From: a virus
Direction: 5' to 3' (one strand)
IMG/VR virus record: IMGVR_UViG_3300033153_003363
Location: 1-37,731 of that record
Length of the DNA: 37,731 bases
The translations under genes and the position numbers were made by a program. Numbering within the stretch: position 1 is the stretch's first letter; each line of letters starts with the position of its first letter. Shown here piece after piece: positions 30,629 to 37,637 of this stretch. Under the pieces are notes generated by a model, which worked only from the letters and a program-made list of their open reading frames with translations, had not been told where the DNA came from and made no database searches.

Positions 30629-30721
30629 ATGAAAGTAGGAAAACATTTTGAAGTAAAATATATAGAACTTGTATGGATTTGTGCAACAATTATTACTATT
30701 ATATTACTTTTAACTAAATAA
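30629..30721 (+). CDS. Tiny single-TM peptide
   Basis: A 30-residue frame: MKVGKHFEVKYIE then a hydrophobic stretch LVWICATIITIILLL. Preceded by the shared leader. Coding status uncertain but consistent with its neighbours. Confidence 0.45.
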   Translation: MKVGKHFEVKYIELVWICATIITIILLLTK

Positions 30722-30725
30722 ACCT

Positions 30726-30875
30726 ATGACTAACAAAGAGAACCAAAAGTTAGAGGAGGAGTTAGATGAATTAATGCCTGAATTTGGTTTAAGTAAAAAA
30801 TCCTTGTTAAAATTCATACAACAGAACTATATTAGAAGGTCAAAGCTTTGTGATAAATGTAAAAAACATGAATAA
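30726..30875 (+). CDS. Small helical protein with C-terminal CxxC
   Basis: A 49-residue protein (NKENQKLEEELDELMPEFGLSKK split by a turn, then KFIQQNYIRRSKLCDKCKKHE). It overlaps the HNH gene by 8 nt. Function unknown. Confidence 0.55.
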   Translation: MTNKENQKLEEELDELMPEFGLSKKSLLKFIQQNYIRRSKLCDKCKKHE

Positions 30876-31551
30876 AAGAACTATAAAAACACCAAACGAT
30901 TTTGAAGCTAAAGGGGACTATTCCTTGATGAACCTTTATGGTCGTAATGGTGAGTGGAAATGTAGGACAAAAATAGATAATGAAGACATAGAAAGAATTT
31001 CAAAATATAAATGGTCATTAGTAAGAACAGGAGTACAGCGTAGAAAATATGTACAGGGTAATGTTAATGGTGATAGAACAGCAAGATTACATACATTTTT
31101 AATGGGTAAAAAGGATGGTTTATGTATAGACCATATTAATGGAGATGGACTTGATAATAGAAAAAAGAATTTAAGACACGCAACATATTCGGAAAATGCT
31201 AGTAATAGGAGAAGTGATGGAGTTTCCTATGATAAAAATACTGATAAATGGCAAGTGCACATTGAGATTAATGGAAAACAGATTTATTTAGGTGAATTTA
31301 AGATAGCTGATGAAGCAAGAAAAGTAAGACGAGAAGCATTAATATTGGCTTATCGTGATGATTATAAAGTGGTTCATAGAAATTGTATATCAAAAGATGA
31401 GGTAAATAGGTCGTTTATTTCAAAGGAAGAAGTTGAGAAGTTATTAAAAGGTGCTTATAATGATTGGTTTGTTAATAATGTAATACAAGATGTTAATAAG
31501 GGAATGGTTAATTCTTTTTTATCTCAACTCAACCAATTAATAAGGGAATAG
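30868..31551 (+). CDS. HNH homing endonuclease with AP2-type DNA-binding domain
   Basis: I choose ATG 30868 (227 residues); a GTG at 30850 would add six residues. HNH core: RTARLHTFLMG near residue 68, CIDHINGDGLDNRKKNLRHAT near 87-107 (H-I-N-G and N-N-L-R signatures), and SENASNRR. An AP2-like domain follows: GVSYDKNTDKWQVHIEINGKQIYLGEF near 116-142 and ADEARKVRREA. This exact pairing is typical of free-standing phage homing endonucleases. It likely arrived as a selfish gene next to the packaging block. Confidence 0.9.
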   Translation: MNKRTIKTPNDFEAKGDYSLMNLYGRNGEWKCRTKIDNEDIERISKYKWSLVRTGVQRRKYVQGNVNGDRTARLHTFLMGKKDGLCIDHINGDGLDNRKKNLRHATYSENASNRRSDGVSYDKNTDKWQVHIEINGKQIYLGEFKIADEARKVRREALILAYRDDYKVVHRNCISKDEVNRSFISKEEVEKLLKGAYNDWFVNNVIQDVNKGMVNSFLSQLNQLIRE

Positions 31552-31895
31552 TGAAGAAGACACACATAAAAAGAAGTGAAAACGCAGTAACAAACGAAAT
31601 ACTAGAGTGGTTAGCGTGGAAAGGAATATACGCCTGGAAGAATAAGAACATACCAACATACGACCCAAAGACAAAGAATTTTAGACGGCTAGGGAAGTAT
31701 GAGGTAAGAGGTGTATCTGACATTATCGGAATAATGAAAAACGGCAAGATACTATGTATAGAGTGCAAAACAGGATATAACAAAGCAAGTGACGTACAAA
31801 AGGAGTTTATTAAGAACATAAACGATAGTAATGGGGTAGCATTTGTGGCGTATGGAATAGAAGATGTAGAGAAACACTTGACAAAAATAATATAG
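31551..31895 (+). CDS. VRR-NUC domain nuclease
   Basis: A 114-residue protein starting at GTG, overlapping the HNH stop by 1 nt. YEVRGVSDIIGIMKNGKILCIECKTG near residues 50-75 contains the D and the E-x-K of the PD-(D/E)XK fold in VRR-NUC spacing, followed by ASDVQKEFIKNINDSNGVAFVAYG, the Q-x-x-F and GG/AFV elements. Stand-alone VRR-NUC proteins are common in phages near terminase genes and may resolve branched DNA before packaging. Confidence 0.87.
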   Translation: MKKTHIKRSENAVTNEILEWLAWKGIYAWKNKNIPTYDPKTKNFRRLGKYEVRGVSDIIGIMKNGKILCIECKTGYNKASDVQKEFIKNINDSNGVAFVAYGIEDVEKHLTKII

Positions 31896-31906
31896 TTTGA
31901 AATAAT
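31878..31906 (+). promoter_or_regulatory. Promoter of the packaging block (TTGACA-17-AATAAT)
   Basis: TTGACA (31878-31883) lies inside the end of the VRR-NUC gene; AATAAT (31901-31906) follows after 17 nt and matches five of six -10 positions. The next gene begins at 31932. It would drive terminase and then the glycan module. Confidence 0.72.
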
Positions 31907-31931
31907 ATAGATATACAATTAAAAAAAGTGT

Positions 31932-32099
31932 ATGCAAATAAAATTCAAAGGCGAAATTAAAGAATTTAAAGCAACAAAAACAGCTTCTAACGATAAGGTT
32001 AGGCGTCTTGTTATAGTTACAGATGAAGCAGAAGCTAACGCTTTAATTGGATTTGATACAGATAAGCTATATACAATAACAATAAACGAAGATGAGTGA
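31932..32099 (+). CDS. Small hypothetical protein upstream of terminase
   Basis: A 55-residue beta-rich protein (QIKFKGEIKEFKATKTASND, VRRLVIVTDEAEANALIGF) overlapping the terminase small subunit by 8 nt. Function unknown. Confidence 0.58.
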   Translation: MQIKFKGEIKEFKATKTASNDKVRRLVIVTDEAEANALIGFDTDKLYTITINEDE

Positions 32100-32421
32100 A
32101 GAACCAAAAAAGCTAGATAATAGTAGCAAACAACTTGAACGTGATGAAAATGGTAGGTTATTACCAGGTCAAAAGAGTTTAAATCCAACTGGAAGACCAG
32201 AGGGCAGTCTATCATTTACCACTGAAATAAAGAAATACCTTAGAAAAAACCCTGATAAGTTTTATGAGATACTACATTACTACGTTGATAATAAGAAGAT
32301 GAGAGATTTACTTTGGAAGATGATAGACGGACAACCTAAGCAGAACCTCGGCTTTGGTGATGATGAGGACGGTAAGTATGAGGTAGATATTAAGATACGC
32401 AAAAATGAAGATAAATCTTGA
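32092..32421 (+). CDS. Terminase small subunit-like DNA-packaging protein
   Basis: A 109-residue protein directly before the large terminase and overlapping it by 17 nt. GQKSLNPTGRPEGSLSF near residues 29-45 resembles the GRPKGS element at the N-terminus of several small terminase or terminase-associated families, followed by a helical domain and an acidic-basic tail. It would recognise the packaging start. Assignment rests on position and this motif; I do not see a clear helix-turn-helix. Confidence 0.68.
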   Translation: MSEEPKKLDNSSKQLERDENGRLLPGQKSLNPTGRPEGSLSFTTEIKKYLRKNPDKFYEILHYYVDNKKMRDLLWKMIDGQPKQNLGFGDDEDGKYEVDIKIRKNEDKS

Positions 32422-33556
32422 AACTACGGAAGTATTTGAAAAGAATTATACAGCATACCAAAGTGAAATAAGGAACATAGTTAATCAGGGTGGTAGTAGA
32501 AGTAGTAAGACATATTCAATAGCACAACTGTTTCTGATAGCAGCTTTAAAACAAAAGAATATAGTGCTGTCGGTAGTTCGTAAAACGTTACCAGCTTTGA
32601 GAGCTACGGCTATGAGGGATTTTTTTGACATACTAAAGACGGCTGGAATATATAGAGAAGAACGGCACAACAAGACAGAACTGATTTACCGTATGCCTAG
32701 TGGGAGTGAGATAGAGTTTTTTTCAACAGACCAACCGAGAAAGGTGCGTGGACGAACACGACAATATTTATGGCTTAATGAAGCTAATGAATTTACCCTA
32801 GAGGATTATAGGCAGTTGAATATGCGTACTAAGAAACAGGTGTATATGGATTATAACCCTAGCGACCAGTTCAGTTGGATATACGACCACGTGATACCGA
32901 GAAAAGATACTACCGTTATTAAATCAACCTATAAAGATAATCCGTTCTTAGAGAAAGAGATTGTTAAAGAGATTGAGAGGTATAAGGGGTTAGATGATAA
33001 TTACTGGCGTATCTATGGACTAGGTGAGGTTGGTGTATCGGAAACTGTTATTTATAAGAACTGGGAGTATTGCGATAGCTTACCTGAAGAATATGATGAT
33101 GAGTTTTACGGATTGGACTTTGGGTACAATAACCCTAGTGGATTGGTACAGATACGAACCAAAGATAAAGTACCTTATGTTAGAGAGTTGCTATACGAAA
33201 GTTATTTAACTAATAGTCAGTTGATTGAGAAGATGAAAACATTTGATATGGGATATAAGTACATTTACCCTGATAGTGCTGAACCACAAAGGATTGAGGA
33301 GTTGAAGAAAGCTGGGTTTAATTGTAAGTCGGCAGATAAAGATGTAAGTAAGGGAATTGATACGGTTAAGTCACAGAAGTTATTTATAACTAAGGACAGC
33401 GTTAATTTACTAAAAGAAATAAAATCATATTCTTATAAGAAGAAAGATGAATTGGTATTAGATGAGCCAGTTAAAGCTAATGACCATTTGTTAGACGCTA
33501 TGAGATATGGAATACACACTAATAATTTAACAATAAAACCAGGAATATTTATATGA
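32405..33556 (+). CDS. terL: Terminase large subunit (PBSX/XtmB-like)
   Basis: A 383-residue ATP-driven packaging motor and nuclease. Walker A-like GGSRSSKT at residues 29-36, Walker B with catalytic Glu in YLWLNEANEF near 120, and a motif III-like MDYNPSD near 150. The nuclease domain shows GLDFGYNNPSG near 238 (first Asp), YPDSAEPQRIEELKKAG near 283 (second Asp), and ANDHLLDAMRYG near 358 (third Asp). It is a short but complete member of its family. Unusually, the gene after it is not the portal but the glycan module. Confidence 0.95.
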   Translation: MKINLETTEVFEKNYTAYQSEIRNIVNQGGSRSSKTYSIAQLFLIAALKQKNIVLSVVRKTLPALRATAMRDFFDILKTAGIYREERHNKTELIYRMPSGSEIEFFSTDQPRKVRGRTRQYLWLNEANEFTLEDYRQLNMRTKKQVYMDYNPSDQFSWIYDHVIPRKDTTVIKSTYKDNPFLEKEIVKEIERYKGLDDNYWRIYGLGEVGVSETVIYKNWEYCDSLPEEYDDEFYGLDFGYNNPSGLVQIRTKDKVPYVRELLYESYLTNSQLIEKMKTFDMGYKYIYPDSAEPQRIEELKKAGFNCKSADKDVSKGIDTVKSQKLFITKDSVNLLKEIKSYSYKKKDELVLDEPVKANDHLLDAMRYGIHTNNLTIKPGIFI

Positions 33557-33873
33557 AGAACGTAGATATAGAACCAAAAGAGTATTTAAAGATTTTAGAG
33601 GATTTAAAAAAGAATAACAAAAAAGAGATAGTTATTGTAGAGGTACAGCTTGAAATGGGAGTAGAGATGCTAGAGAAAGCTAAGGTAGAAGATGAGAAAG
33701 CCAATAAGGATAAAAAAGAAGATGAGAAAAAAGAGGGTGGTGAAAAGGCAATAGGGATTAAGATGAAAATGGACGCCTTTGAAGCACAAAGACAAGAGAT
33801 GTATATGGGACTAAAATTTATCAATAAAAAGATAGATGAAGTATCTAAGACAATTAAAAACGAAGAAGCATAA
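33553..33873 (+). CDS. Charged coiled-coil protein
   Basis: A 106-residue, Lys/Glu-rich helical protein with EKAKVEDEKANKDKKEDEKK in the middle and a C-terminal helix (MYMGLKFINKKIDEVSKT). It overlaps terminase by 4 nt and the deacetylase by 38 nt, the longest overlap but one in the window. Function unknown. Confidence 0.6.
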   Translation: MKNVDIEPKEYLKILEDLKKNNKKEIVIVEVQLEMGVEMLEKAKVEDEKANKDKKEDEKKEGGEKAIGIKMKMDAFEAQRQEMYMGLKFINKKIDEVSKTIKNEEA

Positions 33874-34498
33874 AGACATAATCATAACTACTTCGTGGGA
33901 CGATTTTACGGAGTATGATGAAAAGCTTTTTGAGTTGTTAAATGAATACCACATACCAGCGACTTTCTTTATACCATATAAGGAAATAACAAAACCAAAG
34001 TCATTAGTATTAGCAAAGAAGATTTTAAGGGATTACGAGATAGGTAGCCATACCATAAATCACCCCCAAGATTTAAAGAAGTTAGATAGTACAGACTTAT
34101 ATGACGAGGTTGCTGGTAGTAAACAATTACTAGAAGATATATTAGGAACAGAGGTAACTAGCTTCTGTTATCCGAGAGGTAGATATAACCAAGAAGTTAT
34201 AGAAGCTATTAAGGAAGCTGGTTATATGAGAGCAAGAACGACTAAGGTAGGTAATACGAATATTGAGTGCAACCCATTTGAGATTGAAACAACCGTACAC
34301 GCATACAGTGGTAGGACAGAATATAAGACATTTGGTAGTTGGATAGAATATGCCTTACCAAAATTAGATTATGTTATGACGTGTGGGGGTTACTTTCATC
34401 TATGGGGTCACTCACTAGAGATTGAGAAACACGGTGAGTGGACAAACTTAAATTGGTTTTTAAATTATTTACACGAAAGAATAAAAGAATATGAGTAA
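33836..34498 (+). CDS. Polysaccharide deacetylase (NodB/CE4 domain)
   Basis: A 220-residue enzyme that should remove acetyl groups from N-acetylated sugars. TTSWDDFTEYDEKLFELL near residue 18 holds the catalytic Asp and the metal-binding Asp, YEIGSHTINHPQDLKKL near 65 has the H-x3-H metal ligands, FCYPRGRYNQEV near 107 is motif 3 (RxxxxG-like), and GYFHLWGHSLE near 185 has the catalytic His. It has no signal peptide, so it acts in the cytosol, on lipid-linked or virion-bound sugars. First gene of the glycan module. Confidence 0.88.
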   Translation: MKYLRQLKTKKHKDIIITTSWDDFTEYDEKLFELLNEYHIPATFFIPYKEITKPKSLVLAKKILRDYEIGSHTINHPQDLKKLDSTDLYDEVAGSKQLLEDILGTEVTSFCYPRGRYNQEVIEAIKEAGYMRARTTKVGNTNIECNPFEIETTVHAYSGRTEYKTFGSWIEYALPKLDYVMTCGGYFHLWGHSLEIEKHGEWTNLNWFLNYLHERIKEYE

Positions 34499-34646
34499 GA
34501 AAGAAATTTCTAACTTCATTAATCTAACGGAAGTATTGTTGGAACAGGACTTGGAAAAGTCCGACCACGAAGACAAAAAAGTTTATAAAAAAGTAGTCAA
34601 CGATATTTTTACTTACATTAATGAAAAGTTAGACAAATATGATTAA
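34491..34646 (+). CDS. Small acidic helical protein
   Basis: A 51-residue protein (SKKEISNFINLTEVLLEQDLEK, DHEDKKVYKKVVNDIFTYI) overlapping its neighbours by 8 nt each. Function unknown. Confidence 0.58.
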   Translation: MSKKEISNFINLTEVLLEQDLEKSDHEDKKVYKKVVNDIFTYINEKLDKYD

Positions 34647-35532
34647 AATACACTTAGCCAACGAGAGCAAACAGGGAATTGGTGGGGGTTGGACATTTCT
34701 TAATAACCTAGAAGAAAGTATGAGGTTATTAAAGGCTAATGTTAAGTTTACTAGTGGTGCTAGTATGGTCACTAGAGAGAGTGTACAACTAGCAAAAAAG
34801 GACGGGAAGAAAATAATATTAAGAGTTGATAACATACCTCGTAATTCAAGGAATAGAAATTGTGGTACAACCCGTTTATATGATATGGCTCAACTTGCTG
34901 ATTGGGTTGTTTTTCAATCGGAGTGGGCGAAGAAGAAAGTGATGCCATTATTGGATAGCTATAACACAGAAATATCTAGTAGGCATAATAAGTATATGTA
35001 TGGGGTTGAGAAGAAGAATAAGTTTTTCTGTGAGTGTACTTCAAGCATTATATTAAACGGAGTTAACACCCACATATTCAAACCAAGTGGTGAAAAGCTA
35101 AAAAGCACATTTAAGAAGCGATACCTAATTGTAAGGTTCAATAGGGACAATAATAAGCGACTTGAAGAAGCACTAGATATGTATTCTGAAAAGTGGTTAT
35201 TAGATACCAATATAGACCTATATATAGTTGGACAATATAGCCGAGAACTTGTTGCTGGTTATTTTGATTTTTATATGGGTGAACGATTTACTATGCACGG
35301 AGTAGTAGAGAATAGGTCGCAACTATCAGCGTTATATCGTAGTTGTGATGTTTTATTATATCCAAGTTATTCTGACGCCTGTCCGAATACCGTACTTGAA
35401 GCACGTGCTTGTGGTTTAGAAGTATGGCACAAAGGACACGCTGGAATACCTGAAGTAATGACGGAAAAGGATATTACATTAGAACGTATGGGTAGAGAAT
35501 ATTTAACCCTTTTTAATAAGTTATTAGAATGA
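34639..35532 (+). CDS. Glycosyltransferase, GT-B fold (GT4)
   Basis: A 297-residue enzyme. The N-terminal part has KQGIGGGWTFLNNLEESM near residue 11, the Gly-rich loop after the first strand of GT4, ADWVVFQSEWAKKKV near 88, and SIILNGVNTHIFKPSG near 136. The C-terminal domain has YLIVRFNRDNNKRLEEAL near 160 (donor-site R-x4-K), RFTMHGVVENRSQLSALYRSCDVLLYPSYSDACPNTVLEARACG near 215-260 with the E-x7-E-like segment, and AGIPEV. All GT4 landmarks are present. Confidence 0.87.
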   Translation: MIKIHLANESKQGIGGGWTFLNNLEESMRLLKANVKFTSGASMVTRESVQLAKKDGKKIILRVDNIPRNSRNRNCGTTRLYDMAQLADWVVFQSEWAKKKVMPLLDSYNTEISSRHNKYMYGVEKKNKFFCECTSSIILNGVNTHIFKPSGEKLKSTFKKRYLIVRFNRDNNKRLEEALDMYSEKWLLDTNIDLYIVGQYSRELVAGYFDFYMGERFTMHGVVENRSQLSALYRSCDVLLYPSYSDACPNTVLEARACGLEVWHKGHAGIPEVMTEKDITLERMGREYLTLFNKLLE

Positions 35533-36307
35533 TATTACTAACAGGACATTTAGGATTTATCGGTAGCCGACTAGCAGAGAAGCTAGATGAATTTGTCGGT
35601 GTTGATATTTTAAGTGGCGAAGACATATTAGATAAGCGCAGAATGGAATTTGTATTTGAAACGGAGAACATAGATACGGTTATTCATACGGCAGCATTAA
35701 CTGGTGTAAGACGTGGAGAATTATACCCTGAAGAATATTTTGATACTAATGTAATTGGAACGAAGAACCTTATTGACCTAAGTGAGAAGTATGGGGTAAA
35801 GAAGTTTATTCACTTTAGTCATCAAGTGTTAAGGGTGATAGTATCTATGGTATGTCTAAACTAGCTGGTGAAACAATAGCAGAAAGGTCAAAGATAGATA
35901 TAGTAAATATCATCAGACCGTTTACAGTTATTGGTTGCAACGGAAGACCTGACCAAGTAATTATGAAGTGGTTAAATAGATTAGCAGAGGGTAAGCCGAT
36001 TTATATTCACGGGTTTGATACAAACAGAAACTTCACTTATGTTGGTGATGTAGTTGAATTTGTAGTAACTGATTTATTATCACCACAGGATAATTATTCA
36101 AGTGATATATATGAACTATGCAATCCGAATAGTATTAATTTAAGAGAATTGTTAGATATATTTCAAAAACATTTTAAAGATATAGATTGGAAAGATATTG
36201 GGTTACAAGAGGGTGAGCCAAAAGAGAGTATAGGAGAGTGGAACGCATTATTTAAGGCGAAAGACAATAGAGAAGTAATTAATAATATTATTAAAGAAAG
36301 TTTATGA
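35529..36307 (+). pseudogene. NAD-dependent epimerase/dehydratase (extended SDR), split by a one-base frameshift
   Basis: The first frame (35529-35864) begins with ILLTGHLGFIGSRLAE, the NAD-binding G-x2-G-x2-G motif, and continues through DTVIHTAALTGVRRGE to KKFIHFS, then goes out of frame at about 35819. In the -1 frame the sequence reads on as SSSVKGDSIYGMSKLAGE, supplying the Ser of the catalytic triad and the Y-x3-K pair, then IVNIIRPFTVIG and NFTYVGDVVEF to the stop at 36307. Inserting one T at 35819 restores a full enzyme of about 259 residues. No slippery heptamer is present. It should make or change a nucleotide sugar (epimerase, dehydratase or similar). Confidence 0.82.
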
Positions 36308-37077
36308 AAAAGAATTATAGAAGTGAAGTTGGGGTAATAGGTACTGGCTTTGTCGGTAGTAGTGTTATTAAGTGGTTTAAGGGTTGTGACTTTTACTCAC
36401 TTAATAAAGGTAATTGGGAAAAGGTAGATAGGCAGAAGTATATTTTTATGTGCTTACCTACACCGTTTGATGAATTTAAAGGATTTGAACTTGGTGCATT
36501 AGATGAAAATATATCACGGTTAAGTCCAGGAAAAAATATCATTATAAAATCAACCATATTACCTGGTACAACGAATATGTTAGCAGAGAAATACCCACAG
36601 CACACTTTCTTTTTCAATCCTGAATTTTTAACTGCACGAATAGCTTGGCAAGATTTTATCAAACCTAAACGTCAGATAATCGGTTACGTAGATAAGAAAG
36701 ATAAGGGAATTGCATTAAAGATACTTGATATGCTACCTATGTCAGATGAAGCACAATACCTATGTAGTGCGAGAGAAGCTGAAATGGTTAAGCTGGTAAG
36801 TAATTGTTATTTGGCTACGAGGGTTGTATTGGCTAATCAATTCTATGACTACTGTGAGAAAAAGGGAGTTGATTATGAGAAGACAATTAAAATGGTTATA
36901 AGTGGTGACAAGCGAATTGAACCTAGCCATTGGGAAATATTCCACGAGGGTTATAGAGGTTATAGTGGTTATTGCTTCCCTAAAGATATGGGTGCTGTTA
37001 TTTGGGATAGTGGAAGTGAGTTATTGAAAAAGGCACACGAAATAAATGATAAATATTTTAAGGGAACAAAGAAATGA
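36304..37077 (+). CDS. UDP-sugar dehydrogenase family, short form lacking the C-terminal domain
   Basis: A 257-residue protein against a usual 390-450. VGVIGTGFVGSSVIKWF near residue 9 binds NAD, IFMCLPTPFDEF near 48 and IIIKSTILPGTT near 80 are the next family blocks, FFFNPEFLTARIAWQDF near 101 carries the catalytic Glu, EMVKLVSNCYLATRVVLANQF near 160 the catalytic Lys and Asn, and GYRGYSGYCFPKDMGA near 219 the catalytic Cys. The third (UDP-binding) domain is absent. It ends cleanly and overlaps the next gene by ATGA, so the shortness looks natural. It may oxidise a sugar other than UDP-glucose or work with a partner. Confidence 0.82.
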   Translation: MKKNYRSEVGVIGTGFVGSSVIKWFKGCDFYSLNKGNWEKVDRQKYIFMCLPTPFDEFKGFELGALDENISRLSPGKNIIIKSTILPGTTNMLAEKYPQHTFFFNPEFLTARIAWQDFIKPKRQIIGYVDKKDKGIALKILDMLPMSDEAQYLCSAREAEMVKLVSNCYLATRVVLANQFYDYCEKKGVDYEKTIKMVISGDKRIEPSHWEIFHEGYRGYSGYCFPKDMGAVIWDSGSELLKKAHEINDKYFKGTKK

Positions 37078-37637
37078 GTAGATACCGTGAAATTTTAGAA
37101 GAATATTTAAGTAAGTTGAATATAGCTACTGAAAAAGTATTAGACGTTGGTGGTGCTTCAAATCCTATAAAAGATAGGGTTAATTCTTGGGCAGTTGATA
37201 ATTATGCTATTGCTGATAATGGTTTAGAGAAAGGTGAGTATGAATTTAAGTTTGACCTTAATGGTGATGATTGTGAGTGGTGGGAGTGTGATATTGTATT
37301 TTGCCTAGAAGTAATGGAATATATTTACAATCCAGTTAAAGCTATGGAAAATTTATCAGCAACAACTAAGAAAGGTGGAACACTTTACATCACGTTCCCT
37401 ACACTCTACCCAGTCCATAATCCATATAAGTTTGATTATCTAAGATACACTAAAGAGGGTGCTATCGTTCTATTACAGAAAGCTGGATTTGATGTAGAGG
37501 AAATAGTGGCACGTAAGATATATGACGCTAAGCTATATGACAAGCACGTTAAAGCAGAGGGGTATAGAGCCAAAGGTGCTACTAAGTCAGGAACGTTATT
37601 TGACGCTGGATATATTATTAAGGCGAAGAAGATATGA
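37074..37637 (+). CDS. SAM-dependent methyltransferase (Methyltransf_11-like)
   Basis: A 187-residue enzyme with KVLDVGGASNPIKD near residue 22 (motif I), AVDNYAI near 42, WECDIVFCLEVMEYIYNP near 69 (the E-V-x-E-Y/H-I block) and KKGGTLYITFPTLYPVHNP near 103. The gene crosses into the terminal repeat, and its TGA overlaps the ATG of the glycosyltransferase copied at positions 17 and 37634. It is thus the link that proves ring closure of the genome. Sugar O-methylation is likely but inferred from context. Confidence 0.8.
   Translation: MSRYREILEEYLSKLNIATEKVLDVGGASNPIKDRVNSWAVDNYAIADNGLEKGEYEFKFDLNGDDCEWWECDIVFCLEVMEYIYNPVKAMENLSATTKKGGTLYITFPTLYPVHNPYKFDYLRYTKEGAIVLLQKAGFDVEEIVARKIYDAKLYDKHVKAEGYRAKGATKSGTLFDAGYIIKAKKI

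Larger units (their letters stand above)
30174..30631 (+). repeat. Reiterated translation leader ACTTATCTTATATG (four tiny genes)
   Basis: The string TATCTTATATGA sits at the starts of four consecutive genes (ATGs at 30189, 30280, 30441 and 30629). Three copies share the longer form AACTTATCTTATATGA. There is no Shine-Dalgarno sequence in it. It may be a shared initiation signal or a scar of repeated gene duplication or insertion. Confidence 0.75.

Noticed and set aside
30174-30631. CRISPR array
   Set aside because: The repeated string is only about 15 nt, spacing is irregular (91-188 nt) and each copy sits at the start of an open frame.
33836-37637. Glycan module as contaminating host sequence
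   Set aside because: The genes share strand, composition, tight overlaps and small-gene style with the phage blocks and are joined to terminase and, across the closed ends, to the portal block without a break.
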